Shown here: one piece after another, positions 35,092 through 49,893 of the stretch
Position numbering within the stretch: the stretch's first letter is position 1
Layout of the letters: each line of letters starts with the position of its first letter
From: Neurospora tetrasperma FGSC 2508
Taxonomy: Eukaryota > Ascomycota > Sordariomycetes > Sordariales > Sordariaceae
Assembly: GCF_000213175.1 (NCBI RefSeq)
Contig: NW_009799101.1
Span: 3,485,236-3,549,235 of the forward strand
Length of the DNA: 64,000 nucleotides
Reading direction: 5' to 3'
Notes under the pieces: generated by a model
What the model was told of the DNA's origin: nothing
What the model saw: only the letters and a program-made list of their open reading frames with translations
Database searches by the model: none
Program-made: the position numbers and the translations under genes

Positions 35092-36592
35092 TTAGAGGTT
35101 GAAGCGCGTGCGAACCTTCTCCATCTTGGCCTTCCACTCCCACTTCAAAGCATCCTCTCCTTCGCTGCCAGCCCGACCGATACCCTTATCCACTCTACGA
35201 AGCTTGAGAGTGAATCCTATCATAACAAGTCAGCCACTTTCGGTTCATCCGCCAAAACTATGGTTTTCCGCGGTATCAAGACTTACGGGGTCCAATCTCC
35301 TGCAAACCAGCACGGATACCCTGCATACCCTCCATCTCCTTGCCCTCCGCAGTAACCACGTTCTTCTCCGTCGTGCGGGCCTCGCGGAAGACGTAGCGGT
35401 GGCGGCGAAAGAAGATGTAATCACGCTGGTTGTGCAGTGTCACGACCTGGCGACCCGAAAGCTCGGGCCTGGGAGGGAACATGGTGTGCATGGATTTAGC
35501 GGCGAGGATACCGAGAGGGGTCTTGAATCCATTGAGGAGAAGCTCGGGCTGTGTAGTTTTTGGTTGCGATACTTAGTCTCGATGTCCTATACTTAATGCA
35601 CTTGGGAATCAGGATGGACGGCTTACGTAGTGGTTTGTGGGGTTACCGTGGCCAAGGAGAGCCTTTCCAGGCAGGTAATTGCGGATGGTGTATGTCAACG
35701 AAGGACCAGGGGCAACATCTTCGCCGTTGAGATGGATGACGGTCAGGGAGCTAGGCTTCTTGAGATCTTCGCCGACAATCATGAGAATCGTGTATCCACG
35801 GTCTGTAACAATTCAGGCATGTATTAGCAATCTTTTCTTGGGCAACAAAGTTCCAACCTGGGTGCGCTACTCACTCTTGGCAAACTTTGCGATCTCGCGA
35901 ACACTATACTTGTGTCCATAAGCGTGCGCACTCCGTCTGATGTACGTGCTGTTGGGAAAGATGGCAGCAATGTCCTCCGCCTCCTTGTGAATGGTGCCGT
36001 TCAAATGGGTGGTGACCAGAATCTTGGGGTCGACTGGGGGCTCCTCGTTGAAGAGATTGGGGAATTGTCGTGTGAGCGAGTCGGGAGTCATGTCTAGATT
36101 TGTCGACGTGGTCGAAGGAGCGATGCTGGGTTTCCTCTGCGCACGCTCCTGTCTGAGTCTCTCGATGCGCTCCTCGGCATCTTCGTCGTCATCGCCCTCC
36201 TCGTCCGAGTCCAACATAGAATCGGCATCGTCGTCCTTCTCCTCATCCTCCTCCGTAACTCCATCGGCTAGCCTGGCAGCCTCGGCCTCCTCCTTCTCCA
36301 AGCGCCTTCTCTTGAGCTCGGCAACATCCACAGCGACGCCCAGGCTGTCGTCGTCAACATCATCCCACACACGTTTCCTCTCAATGGTCAAGGGTTGGTT
36401 GTTTGCGAGGCGCTCTTCTCTGAGTTTGGGATCCTTGGCCTCCTCCTTCCTCCGGCGGTGACGCTCCTCGTGGCGTTCCTTTCCCTGCTCCTTCTTTTGC
36501 TTGACGTATAATTGCTTTCTGACAATCTTGTTGGAGGTCTTGAGCGACAGCGATCCGCCGGAGCGGTTTTTGCCCTTGTTACCGGACGGCAT
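35092..36592 (-). CDS. rpf1: ribosome production factor 1 (Brix domain)
   Basis: Rpf1 is a nucleolar Brix-domain protein needed for 27S pre-rRNA processing and 60S subunit assembly. Exons are 36592-35875, 35802-35627, 35548-35287 and 35216-35092, giving 426 aa. All junctions keep frame and use GT-AG sites. The first 200 residues are highly charged: a basic N-terminus rich in Lys/Arg (KNRSGGSLSLKTSNKIVRK) and an acidic stretch with EEDEEKDDDADS. The Brix domain follows, beginning PKILVTTHLNGTIHKEAED and continuing through SVREIAKFAK, GYTILMIVGED, LTVIHLNGEDVAPG and ALLGHGNPTNHYPELLLNGF. It ends with VVTLHNQRDYIFFRRHRYVF and VRTRFNL, the usual C-terminus. The stop is at 35094-35092. It is divergent from the GlyRS gene. 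Confidence 0.95.
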
Positions 36593-37387
36593 ATCGGCTA
36601 CGATGTGGTAACACGGCGGTGGGATTAGTAGTTGTCGCGGTGTTAAAATTGTAGGGTAGGATCAATCCTCCAGTAGTAGTTCAAACTTGGACGTGATGCT
36701 GGGCAGTTGTTGCTACCTCTACCTAACGGATGAATTGAACGGGCCCGGTAAACTTTCTCTCAACTTTTTTTCTGGGCCCAGAGCCATCAAGGGCGCCAAG
36801 GCGTGCAGCTACAAGGGTACCCCAACAGCTAACGCACGGCCTCAGCCGGGAACAGGTACGTACCGCTACCCCTCAGTGTACTTCCTGACTGTCACCTGCA
36901 CAGGATGACTCCATCCCGTCCCTTGCTGTAAGTTGGGACGGAAGCAGAATTTTTGGGATGAAGAACGGCGGTATCACGGACTCTTGATAACCAAATGTCA
37001 ATACCTCTAGCCGATGAAAAGTCACAAAACGCTAGTCAGCGGAATGCGCTTTCTGTAAGGGAGTTAGGTAGGTAGTGTACACCTAGTAGCATGTGCAGTT
37101 CCACTTCCTGATATGGCTGGTGGATTCCAGCGAGTCGAGCCTTCTGTCGTGTACCGCGCCGCCACTGACGGCGGCTCGAGAGCGGGAATCTGGACCGCTG
37201 TCCCTTGGCTTAGGTTGTCTGGGTCGTTGGTGCCGGCCCCTCCATGGCGCCCCCCTCTACCCCCCCAAAGAAAAAAATCATCCCGCGATTGTTAAAATAC
37301 GTGTTTCAATTGAAAAGGCCTCGACGAAACCTCAGTGGGCGACCGTGACTCACTTGGTTCCCTTGAGCACTGTAACAAGACCAATTC
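36593..37387. promoter_or_regulatory. divergent promoter region of rpf1 and GlyRS
   Basis: 795 nt between divergent starts. It contains GTTAGGTAGGTAGTGTACACC near 37063-37083, part of the CCTAGGTA-like word family repeated in this window. No TATA box is evident. Confidence 0.45.
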
Positions 37388-39641
37388 ATGCGACCTCTTG
37401 CCCGTCTCGCCTCCCTCCGTTCTCCTGTTGCTGGTCAAGCCTTCAAATCGACGTTATCCACCCGAGCCGTCGCCAGTCGAACTTCTTGGACCCCGGCGCC
37501 CATCCCGCGGATCTCTTCGACATCGCTCCGATCCTTCTCCCTCTCTACCTCGCACCATCGCTTCCAAGTCTACGTCAAAAAACAAAACACCAAGATGACC
37601 TCGTCGGCCACCACCCTTAAGGGCCAGCCCCTTGACAAGGGCGTTCTCGAGTCCATGCTGCGCCGCCGCATGTTCTTTGCGCCCTCCTTCGATATCTACG
37701 GCGGTGTTGCTGGCCTCTACGATTATGGCCCGCCAGGCTGTGCCCTCCAGGCCAACATCATCGACATCTGGCGCAAGCACTTTGTCCTCGAGGAGGACAT
37801 GCTCGAGGTCGACTGCACCGTCATGACCCCCCACGATGTTCTCAAGACCTCCGGCCACGTCGACAAGTTCGCCGACTGGATGTGCAAGGACCCCAAGAAC
37901 GGCGACATTCTGCGCGCCGACCACTTCGTCGAGGACGTTCTCGAGGCCCGCCTCAAGGGCGACAAGGAGGCTCGCGGCCAGAAGGTGGAGGACAAGGAGG
38001 AGGACCCCAAGCGCAAGAAGAAGAAGGCCAAGGGTACTGAGGCTGTCAAGCTCGAGGACGCCGTCGTCAAGGAGTACGAGGAGATCCTCGCCCAGATCGA
38101 CAACTACAACGGCGAGCAGCTCGGCGAGCTCATCAAGAAGTACGACTTGAGGAACCCCGCCACCGGTGTCCAGCCTGAGCCTCCCGTGGCCTTCAACCTC
38201 ATGTTCCAGACTGCCATTGGCCCCAGCGGCAACCTTGCCGGCTACCTGCGCCCCGAGACCGCCCAGGGCCAATTCCTCAACTTCGCCAAGCTCCTCGAGT
38301 ACAACGCCGGCAACATGCCCTTCGCTTCTGCTTCCATTGGCAAGTCCTACCGTAACGAGATCGCCCCTCGCGGTGGTCTTCTCCGTGTCCGCGAGTTCCT
38401 GATGGCCGAGATCGAGCACTTCGTTGACCCCGCCGGCCACAAGAAGCACGAAAGGTTCCACGAGGTTGCGGACATCGAGCTTGCCCTTCTCGACCGCAAC
38501 GTCCAGCTCTCTGGCCAGACCACTGTCACCAAGATGACCATTGGCGAGGCTGTCAAGCAGAAGATCGTTGACAACGAGACTCTTGGTTACTTCCTTGCTC
38601 GCATTCACCTCTTCCTCCAGAAGATTGGTATCGATCAGTCCAAGATTCGCTTCCGTCAGCACATGAGCAACGAGATGGCTCACTATGCTTGCGACTGCTG
38701 GGATGCTGAACTTCTTACCTCGTCCGGCTGGGTTGAGTGCGTTGGCTGCGCTGACCGTAGTGCCTACGATTTGACTGTACACGCCAAGAGGACTGGTGCG
38801 CCCCTCGTTGTGCGCGAGACTCTCGAGACCCCCGAGATCGTGGAGAAGTGGGAGCCCGAGATCAACAGCAAGAAGTTTGGTCCTACCTTCAGAAAGGACG
38901 CCAAGACCGTTGAGGCTGCTATCCTTGCTCTTCCTCAGGAGGAGCTTGCTAAGCTCGCCGAGGAGCTCAAGACCAACGGCAAGATCGTCGTTGACGTTCC
39001 CGGTGTTGGTGATGGCAAGGTTGAGGTTAGCAAGGACCTGCTTGCCATTGAGTGGAAGAAGCACACCATCAACATCCGCGAGTACACCCCCAACGTTATC
39101 GAGCCCTCGTTCGGTATCGGCCGTATCCTCTACTCTCTCCTCGAGCACAACTACTGGGTTCGCGAGGGTGATGAGGCCCGCGGTGTAAGTGACATGTTCA
39201 AGCTTTACTTGGCAACATTTGCTAACCAAACCCTTCCAGGTCATATCCTTCCCCCCCGCCGTCGCTCCTGTCAAGGTCCTTATCGTTCCTATCTCCAGCA
39301 AGGCCGAATTCGCTCCTCACGTCCGCAGGCTTTCCCAGAAACTCCGCTCTGTCGGTATCTCCAGCCGTGTGGATGACTCGTCTGCCTCCATTGGCCGTCG
39401 CTACGCCAGAAACGATGAGCTCGGTACCCCCTTCGGCCTTACTATCGATTTCCAGACTCTTCAGGATGGTACCTTCACCCTCCGTGAGCGCGACAGCACA
39501 CGGCAGGTCCGTGCTGAGGAGGAGAAGATTGTTGATGCCATCAAGGCGCTCGTTGAGGGCTCCAAGACATGGCAGGATGTCGAGTCAGAGCTCCCCATCT
39601 TCGAGGGCCAGGAACTTGAGATCCGCCCTGCTGAGAACTAA
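37388..39641 (+). CDS. grs1: glycyl-tRNA synthetase, mitochondrial and cytosolic forms
   Basis: GlyRS charges glycine onto tRNA-Gly. Exons are 37388-39184 and 39240-39641, with a 55-nt intron (GTAAGT donor, CTAAC branch, TTCCAG acceptor), giving 732 aa from the first ATG. Residues 1-69 are Arg/Ser-rich with no acids in the first 50, a good mitochondrial presequence. A second in-frame ATG at 37595 gives 663 aa, the usual cytosolic size. The first ATG has T at -3 (poor context) and the second has A at -3, so leaky scanning could give both forms. Class II motifs are visible: FAPSFDIYGGVAGLYDYGP, motif 2 at SYRNEIAPRGGLLRVREF, SGWVECVGCADRSAYDL, and motif 3 at EPSFGIGRILYSLLEH. The anticodon-binding domain fills exon 2. 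A Lys-rich insertion near 38010-38030 is common in eukaryotic enzymes. Confidence 0.96.
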
Positions 39642-42600
39642 AATATATCAAAACGAGTGGACAGGTAAAGGGATTTTGCTAACTTAGCATGCCATGTTTG
39701 AAGGTTTTTTGGTTCGCTTTGCGGTAGACAAAACGTTTGAGCGAGCGAGAAATGAATGAATGAAAGCCAAAACTTAATACTGTTCCCATTGTGTGAAGCT
39801 CCATCACTGCACATTGAGTCTTAATGGTCATATCTTTTGGGTCAGCAAAAGGCTCGCACAGCTGGCTCATACACCAGTTGGTAGGCACACAAGAATTCGC
39901 AAACCAACGCCAACTGTGACGCGCGCCCAAAGGGTTTGAGATTCTTTGCCATGTAGTATTTCATCCTCAAATGTGATGCGAAGGTGGCCGCGCCGAATTA
40001 ATTCACGGGTCTGGCCCGGTGGCTTGTTCGGGCGCTTGAGGAATAGGAACACAACTTGAAACAAAACGCCGTACTCTTCATTTCGTTTCTTGTTTCTCCT
40101 TGTTATTCCTTCCTTCTCATTCTCCATTCCATTAACGAATCGAGCATCTACTCAACGACGACAAAAACAAGAATGTTCGAAACATTTGTAAGAGAAAACC
40201 CTCGGAAGCCCCTTGTCAGCATGCTACCATAGGCCTCGAGTTCCCGTCTCAGGATAGACAGGGGTGCAATTCACGAGCCCCTCAGCGCCAAACTGGAACC
40301 GCCCAAAGATGTTTTGGGTGGTCTCAAGGTTATTCTTCCCGAGGCTTTGTCTTTGCCACTGTCGCGCAGCAGAAGCGCGGCTAGATCTGTACACTAGTGT
40401 GGTGTACATATGTGGTGACGCACAAAAGAGCCCCGTGCGATTGGGGGCTTTGTATCGCAGTGTACCGAGGTTCTCAATCTGGACGTGACACGAACTTTTT
40501 TTTAAACCAGGTATGTACAGAAAAGGTCTGTCTAGAGGGGCTCAATGGATGACGATTCTTTTATTTCTTCTTCTAGAAAGGGACCAGATCCAAAAACAGC
40601 CCCAAAGTCAGGGGTTCTACTAGTGTAGGCATGTAACTGATGACCCAAGATTTGAAGCAAGGGGTACCTACGCGAACCCAAATCCGGTACGAGGGGACGA
40701 TCACCTGGTTCCCGTCCTTCTCCTTTCTGTGTTTCAACGGAACACTAGGTCCCTCAAGAATGCCCGTATCCGCATTCCGCAGCGGGAAAACAAGACAAGA
40801 AACCCTTGAATTCTTCAAAGTTGTCTTGGTCGAACCGTTCGTATCATCTTCGTTGTTTTTGCTGCTGAATGTGATCCATGTGTTATTTGACGACGTACGA
40901 TGACCCTCCTCTAAAAGCTGAGACTTATCTGTCGGTTGATCGTAGCGGCATAACACGGCCGGACTAGTGGCAGAGATTCTCCAGGGTGTTTAAGATTGGT
41001 GTCTTGTACCGTCGTGATCTGTCCACATCGGAACCGAACACCTCAGCGGGACCGGTGGTGAATGAAGCATTAAGAGTAATGACGGCATAACTTCCGTGAC
41101 AAAGAAGGTAGCACCCAATAATTTTTCGAGATCACACAAAGGTCAGGGTGTTCAGAACGAGTTTATGGGTATTTGTACGCCTGCGCTGCGAGAGCCTCGC
41201 GACGGCGGACAGCATATAGGACCGGGAAGGGAATAACTGCAGAGATATTTGGGATGGGCTCCCCAATCGTTATTTAACAACTTCATAGGTCCCAGACTGG
41301 TGCAGAGCATCTCAATTTCCATTGCAATGAACTCCAGGCTTCCCCGGTGGCCGGGCGTTTCTCACTTCTTTTACCATGCCGCTGGTGCGTAAAGTCGATA
41401 TAAAAAAAAACAGAAAAGCCAAAAGGCTACGTTAAGACAGTACCTGCGCGCTAGGCACAAATGTGTTGTAAGAACAAGTATCTCGGTATCCATCCGAGCC
41501 AAGGCAGTAAGATGAAGACGTACCCGTTCTCAAGTCTGCAATGGATCTGACTGGTCGCGGCGCTGTCCCCCCCTTTCCCGCCGCAGTCTTGGTTACTCTG
41601 CCACTTCCACACGTTGGCGCACTGCATCTGCCCCGTTCCCCACTATTCTCACGCTAATCGTCCAAGGCTTCAACGTTCAATGGTCGCTCTAACGGGTGCC
41701 GCAGCTGTAACTGACGGTTTGATGGACCCTTACAATGCCCCTGCTCCCACTCTTGGATCCGACCATTCAACTTGCTGTGGTGAGAGATGTTCAGCGCAAA
41801 GAGGAGACAGTAGGGCATCTGGACGGCATCTCACCCGTATCGCTTGTTGTTGTTCCTGGGTTGAGCGTCTGGACCATAGGTCGTAGGTAGGTAAGGTAGT
41901 TATGGATGGTATATGTGAGGTGGGTAGGTAGGTACCTAGTGTACTGTCGTTGGTTGTTGTAGAAGACGGGATCACCTAAGTACCAGAAGAAAGACACCAC
42001 AACCTGGATGCACCAAAACCTCGACCGGGATCCTAGGACCCTTACACGTTTTTGCCCCATACAGGCAATAATACCAGTAGTGTACCCCTTACTACTGCAA
42101 CCTCACACAGCGCCGACCTGGAGTCCTTGCCAACCCCTTTCGACTCTGCTCATCTTTCTTTCAACTCCGAGCGTTGTCTCTCATCTTGCCCTTTGACACC
42201 CGCCAGCCTGTCTCCGTTGATCACCGGCGTCAAGGATAACGCAGATTCGCGAACCAGACAGGTAATCGTCTGGCCTGACCGCCATCGCATCGTTCGGCTT
42301 TCTGTCTTTCACTACAGCAGCCAGCACCAGCACCAGCAATACACAGCACTGCGACGAGGCGTGCCTTGAATCTGCCTTTCGCTCCGTGGCATCCAACTAA
42401 AGAAACAAAAAGTATTCGAACCAGGACCGCAAATACATGTCGCCTTAGTCGCCTGTTGGTCTTGCTCGAACGCGCCTGAACCGACCCTCTCCTTGGTCGC
42501 TGCTTCTCCCCTGTCGCAATCGACTCGCTTAGTCCTTTTCTAACTCAAACCCACCTGTGCCAACTGACCATACAATCACCGTTTGATACTGGTCCATTCT

Positions 42601-42854
42601 TTTAGCACACATTGCGCCTTGTCTTTCGGACGGAGCCGGCTTCATCTTTGGGCCTCCTGGTGCGTTGGCGACCCTGCCACCATATGCGCAACCCCGCCTT
42701 TCGAACCGTCTATTGACCCGGCGACAATAGGAAGCACACCCGTCACACTCCAGGTCCCGCAACTCAGGGGATCGTCGCGACTACGCGCAGTCTATTTCTG
42801 GCTCCAGAACGACCAGACCTATCTCTAGTCAAGGAGTAATTGCAATCCGGCACA
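39642..42854. other. 3.2 kb spacer including the cla4 promoter and leader
   Basis: No recognised gene. A minus-strand frame at 40956-40573 (127 codons) has ordinary composition but matches nothing I know. A CCTAGGTA-type cluster lies at 41883-41941 (AGGTAGGTAAGG, then GGTAGGTAGGTACCTAG). From about 42040 the plus strand is C/T-rich, in keeping with a long 5' leader for the kinase at 42855. Confidence 0.45.
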
Positions 42855-45673
<2,819 letters not shown>

Positions 45674-46451
45674 AGGGATTGTTGATGAGATGAAAGAGGC
45701 AGTGATGATAGGTGATGGGTGGGGGTGGATGGTTAGAGAATATTTTTAGCTAGAAGCAAGCAACCTTTGCATGAAAGAAACCTGAAAGGGACGTTTTAAT
45801 ACTGATGGATACCTAGGCAGGGTGGTAGGCTGAAGAGGATGGGTGGACGGGCGGGTTCATCGACGTTTGGGTCCGGAAATTTTGTCAAAGAAAGAAAGAA
45901 AGAGAGCAAGCGGTGATATACAACATGATGTACGGATTTTGGATCTTCTCTCCGATGGAGTTTCGAAGTGTTACTGTGCGCGTACGATACCCTTATGGCA
46001 ACTTAAGTACTAGGCATGTGTCGTCCTTGTGGAAATGTGGCTGGGAAGGAAGTGGGCGAAGGGCTAAGGAGGTAGAAATGAAAATCGATTTCGAACATGT
46101 GTGGTTTGACAATTACGCTTCTCATCGTCTACATATATCCTTTCATAACCACTATCATATACCATATATCGTATTAGGAACCATAGTACATCCTCCCAAT
46201 TCATACAGGTGTGGAAGATGGCCCGTGCGCCCTTGGACCTTGCTATTTGAGAGAACCTCAAAACGCGGTTGTCCTGACAACAAAAAACAAACGATCATCA
46301 ACGAATCAGGAGGAGTATGGGTTGCGATGCACGAGTCAAAGAACCTTGACGGCCTTGTTGTATGAAAACTAATCGTCAATACGGTCGCATGCACTTCTCT
46401 CGTTTTTTTCTTCTGGCCTATTGCAACACTCCCGAGGAGTAAGATGCAAAA
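45674..46451. other. spacer between cla4 and the haspin gene
   Basis: 778 nt containing the cla4 3' flank and the haspin promoter. A (GAAA)n-like tract lies near 45889-45903. No gene is seen. Confidence 0.55.
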
Positions 46452-48551
46452 ATGTCGAAACTTACAACCAAAACAAAGGTCCGCAAATACGGAAAGCCAA
46501 CCACGAAGAGCAGAGCAGAACTGCTTTTCGCGGAACTGCCCAAGACTCCGGTGAAACAGCCACGCCGAGAGCCCATACCACAGATTCTGGAGCCGAAACC
46601 ATTACAGATTTCGGAGCCCGAAATCTTGGAGCCCAATCCGGCCTACCATGAGCACCACGAGTCGAAACCAGCCCCAGAACCGGAACCGATGTCCGATGAG
46701 GACGATGTTCATGATGTTACAGAACACTTCGACTCGATATTGCTTGATGAAGAGGACGATCACCAAGATGCGCCTTACGCATCCACGCCGCGACCTTCAA
46801 TAGGAAGTTATACGAGTTACAATACCTCCATACAACCACCACCACCACCACCTAGGACATCACTGTCATCACAATCTCCACGACTTTCTCCATTCAGAAA
46901 ACTTGCATCTCCATCACAGCCAAGTCCAGCAACACTTCAACCACCCACAACCAAGTCCCCAACTAACCGCCATCCACAACAACTCCCCCTCAAATCCCCA
47001 CGAGTCCGCCAACTTATCCAAGAAGCCAACCCTCATCAACACCAACAAGACCAAGACCACCAAGAACAACAAGAATACTCCTTCTACGATACCTCCTCCT
47101 TCCATACCCTTTCCTGGGCCGACATCTGCGGTCCCCCCTCGCCCCTTAACTCCATTACGAAAATAGCCGAAGCCTCCTACGCCGAAGTCTACCGCATCAC
47201 CAACCCTCGCGGGACGTCCATCATCAAAGTGATCCGGTTGCAATCACCCATCAAACCGCAAACCAAAGCCCAGATCAAGTCTGGGTTGGTGGACGAAGAG
47301 CCCCACGCCGAATCGGACCTGCAAGGCGAATTGAAAATCAGTGAATGGCTAGCCGACATTCCGGGGTTCGTTATTTACAAGGAGCGGTTCATTGTCGAAG
47401 GCAAAGGAACAAAGGAGTTGTTGGAGACGCATCAGGTGTTTCAGAGGAAGATGAAGAGGAAGGACCCCGGAAGGGCGCAATTTTATCCGTCTCCGAGTCG
47501 GTATTTGGAGAGCACGAGGTTTCTGGTGGTGGAGTTGGGAGACGCGGGCACGGCGTTGGAGGATTTCATGGTTGAAGTGAAAACGGGGGAGGATATATTG
47601 TGGGATGTCTTTCTGAGTACGGCGGTAGCGATGGCGAGGGCGGAGGGGATGGTGAGGTTTGAGCATCGGGATTTGCATGAGGGGAATTTGTGTGTGAGAA
47701 GGGTCAAGGGTGCGCGGCAGAAGAAGCCGGCCGAAGGTGATGAGACGACGGGAGAAGGAGGAGGAGGAGGAGTCAAGTTCGGTTGGTCAGGATTGGAGGT
47801 TACCATTCTGGATTATGGTCTTTCAAGGGCTACGGATCCAGAGACAATCGGGCCTGATGTAGAATCATGTCTGACATCACCTATCGGACGGAAGACTACG
47901 GCCGACAGAGAAGTCAAAGAGGAAGCAGTCGTCTTCTACGATCTGGAAAAAGACCCGGCGATGTTCACTTCGACGCACGCGCCTCAGTGCGATATCTACC
48001 GACTCATGCGCTCCCACTTGCTCGACAACACGCCTGAAGGAAAACCGATCTCTTGGGCGGGATATTACCCGTACACTAATGTTCTATGGCTGTCATACAT
48101 CTACAGTTACCTCTGTCAACACTTTAAAGGGGATAAACGCGAGCTTAAAGCGTGGAGGGAGGAAACAGAAGAGATGTGGAGGTACTTGGACCCAGAGCAA
48201 GTGGATGATGTGAAGCAAGAAGGGAGCATTGGTTTCGGTGCGGCGGGGGATGTGGTGGTCTTTGCGGTGGAGAAGGGCTGGATTACAGAGGAACAGGTGA
48301 TGGATGTTGGGGACAGGAGTACGATGTTGTTTGAGGAATCGAGGCTTGGAGTCCCGCCTATAGAGGGAATGAAGAGTGAAGGCAAAAATGCGATTGCTGA
48401 GAGTGTGGAAAATCAGCAGGCCAGAGAGAGAACTGAGTCATGGAATGAGAGTGAAGAGGACGATCAGGTTCGCCGCCATCCTAAGAGGAGGCGGACGAGG
48501 AAGAAATACGTTGATGAGGATGAGGAGGAAATGGTTCACGAACGAGCATAG
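46452..48551 (+). CDS. haspin-like protein kinase
   Basis: Haspin phosphorylates histone H3 Thr3 in mitosis. A single exon encodes 699 aa. Residues 1-200 are disordered: a Lys-rich start (MSKLTTKTKVRKYGKPTTK) and Pro/Ser/Gln-rich repeats. The kinase region starts near 235 with KIAEASYAEVYRI (Gly-rich loop replaced by E-A-S-Y-A-E, as in haspins) and the Lys in TSIIKVIRLQ. The catalytic loop is HRDLHEGN at 405-412. The usual DFG is DYG at 454-456, in the haspin manner (DYT/DYS), preceded by VTILDYGLSRA. The haspin-specific insertion with LRSPIKPQTKAQ-like sequence and the C-lobe CDIYRLMR are present. The last 80 residues are highly charged, with RRHPKRRRTRKKY as a likely nuclear signal. A substrate other than H3T3 is possible. 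No intron is needed. Confidence 0.92.
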   Translation: MSKLTTKTKVRKYGKPTTKSRAELLFAELPKTPVKQPRREPIPQILEPKPLQISEPEILEPNPAYHEHHESKPAPEPEPMSDEDDVHDVTEHFDSILLDEEDDHQDAPYASTPRPSIGSYTSYNTSIQPPPPPPRTSLSSQSPRLSPFRKLASPSQPSPATLQPPTTKSPTNRHPQQLPLKSPRVRQLIQEANPHQHQQDQDHQEQQEYSFYDTSSFHTLSWADICGPPSPLNSITKIAEASYAEVYRITNPRGTSIIKVIRLQSPIKPQTKAQIKSGLVDEEPHAESDLQGELKISEWLADIPGFVIYKERFIVEGKGTKELLETHQVFQRKMKRKDPGRAQFYPSPSRYLESTRFLVVELGDAGTALEDFMVEVKTGEDILWDVFLSTAVAMARAEGMVRFEHRDLHEGNLCVRRVKGARQKKPAEGDETTGEGGGGGVKFGWSGLEVTILDYGLSRATDPETIGPDVESCLTSPIGRKTTADREVKEEAVVFYDLEKDPAMFTSTHAPQCDIYRLMRSHLLDNTPEGKPISWAGYYPYTNVLWLSYIYSYLCQHFKGDKRELKAWREETEEMWRYLDPEQVDDVKQEGSIGFGAAGDVVVFAVEKGWITEEQVMDVGDRSTMLFEESRLGVPPIEGMKSEGKNAIAESVENQQARERTESWNESEEDDQVRRHPKRRRTRKKYVDEDEEEMVHERA

Positions 48552-48699
48552 CATAGCGTTTGGTAATACTGTAATTCTCTTTTATTGTTTATTTTTGCAT
48601 TGAGAAATACTCCAGGTTCTCGGTCATCTTCACTTTGTCTTCCTTCCCTCGATCTCAAGATCATCACCACGACAAGCTTGACCATCGTCCCACTTTCTT

Positions 48700-49340
48700 C
48701 ATTCTGCTTATTCTAGTCCTTTTCCTCCTCATTCGCGTCCTCGTCAAGCTCAACCGAATCCCACTCCAAGCGACACGTCACATCAGCAGGATCTTCAATA
48801 TCAGGGCTTCCTCTTTTGCCATCAGGAGCCTGCTTTTAACACCTTCTGCAGCCGGTTTCCTTTTAGGGAAGAGGGTGCTTGTTACAGCTAGCATACACGG
48901 GCCCTTCCTAAAGGTGGTCCTTCTTGCGGTTCTCCGGCGTATCCCCTGGACCATAAAAATTGAAGTTCCAGTAAGCCCACATTTTGAAGCAGGAGTCGAT
49001 CACCAGGCTTTCTGCACATCATTTTAGACATTTATAACAGGGAGGTTGCAAAACGTTGCTGACTTTATTTGCTCTGATAAAGGCGGCATTGTTTTTTTTT
49101 TCTGTTGTTGTTGCTGTCAAAAGCGTCGCCGCAGCGCCTACAGATCTAAGCGGGAAACGGCGCCTTTGGATTCACACCGTGATTACTGGGTTTACTTGAG
49201 TATTAAGAATGAGCAATCACTAATCTGGTCTCGAATACCGTCCGACTTGGTGCTAAGTGCGAGCATAACGGCACGAAGACTGGTTTCGTCGGCCAAGGCA
49301 ATTGCCTCTGCGAGCTTTTCGTCCTTGGATTCGTTCTCCA
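48700..49340 (-). pseudogene. decayed copy of the neighbouring zinc-binding gene
   Basis: This copy aligns piecewise with the intact gene at 49894-50490 in the same order and strand. The start region (ATG at 49339) reads KLAEAIALADETSLRAVMLAL against KLMEAIASADESTLRAVLRGL in the intact gene. The middle (near 49090-49165) matches at DNA level around the CxxC-coding part. The 3' part near 48820-48870 matches the CCNKRADEAEGCK...DGKRGR region. Frames are broken throughout and the cysteine-coding positions are partly lost. This is an old tandem duplicate of a host gene; the upstream flanks are also duplicated. Confidence 0.7.
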
Positions 49341-49893
49341 TGGCACCTGAAGAGGTATGAGGAGGCGTTTTCATGGAAACATATGGAAAAGGCTAAGTCC
49401 AAGGGGGGTTCTGGATAGCTGGAAGAGCAGGTAGCCATATTCCGAAGAGATGATATCTGAGGGAAGAAACGGGGGAGACAACCTAGGAGAAAATCCATTC
49501 CGCACTCAGTAGAATGAGCCCCTCCTTTGGGATTATAATATCATGCTGGTTGGTTTGATAGTTTGGTTCTGCGATCATGGGTTAAATTGGGAGGTTTTGG
49601 AGCTCTTATCATCCTTTCAAAAGAGGAACTGTTCTCTGTGTAAAGCGATATGGGATAAAGGTACGGGTTTGTGATGCTACTACAGAAGCCTCTGATGGGT
49701 GTCCTCCAATGCCTCCCTCCATTTCCTTCAAGGCCTTCAAAATTGGATAATAAGCCTGTATAACTGAACTCTTTATAGAGGGCTAAAATATCTTATACAC
49801 CTAGTAAAGCCTTAGCTTTTTTGTACAAGACTAACAAACATACCAGTGCTGGATTGTGTGGTATCGCCTCGTTTGTTTGCGGTTGCTATCGCT
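49341..49893. other. duplicated flank, copy A, and 3' flank of the intact zinc-binding gene
   Basis: The stretch at about 49545-49850 is a diverged direct repeat of about 51360-51660. Shared words include TTTGGTTCT, ATCATGGGTT or TCATGGGTTG, CAGAAGCCT, CCTTCA and ACTAACAAACA. No gene is present in this stretch itself. Confidence 0.55.
49545..49850 (+). repeat. diverged direct repeat, copy A
   Basis: This is the left copy of a repeat whose right copy lies at about 51360-51660. Both end in TGTAC, then one or two A/C changes, then ACTAACAAAC and GATTGT. Each copy lies upstream of a zinc-binding gene copy, which shows that the duplicated unit included the promoter side. Borders are approximate. 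Confidence 0.6.

Noticed and set aside
37454-39301. 615-codon open frame on the minus strand opposite the GlyRS gene
   Set aside because: It is an antisense shadow of a highly biased coding exon; its Leu/Val/Glu/Gly-rich product matches no family.
40573-40956. 127-codon minus-strand frame in the spacer before cla4
   Set aside because: No domain, no recognisable homologue and no promoter context; frames of this size occur by chance.
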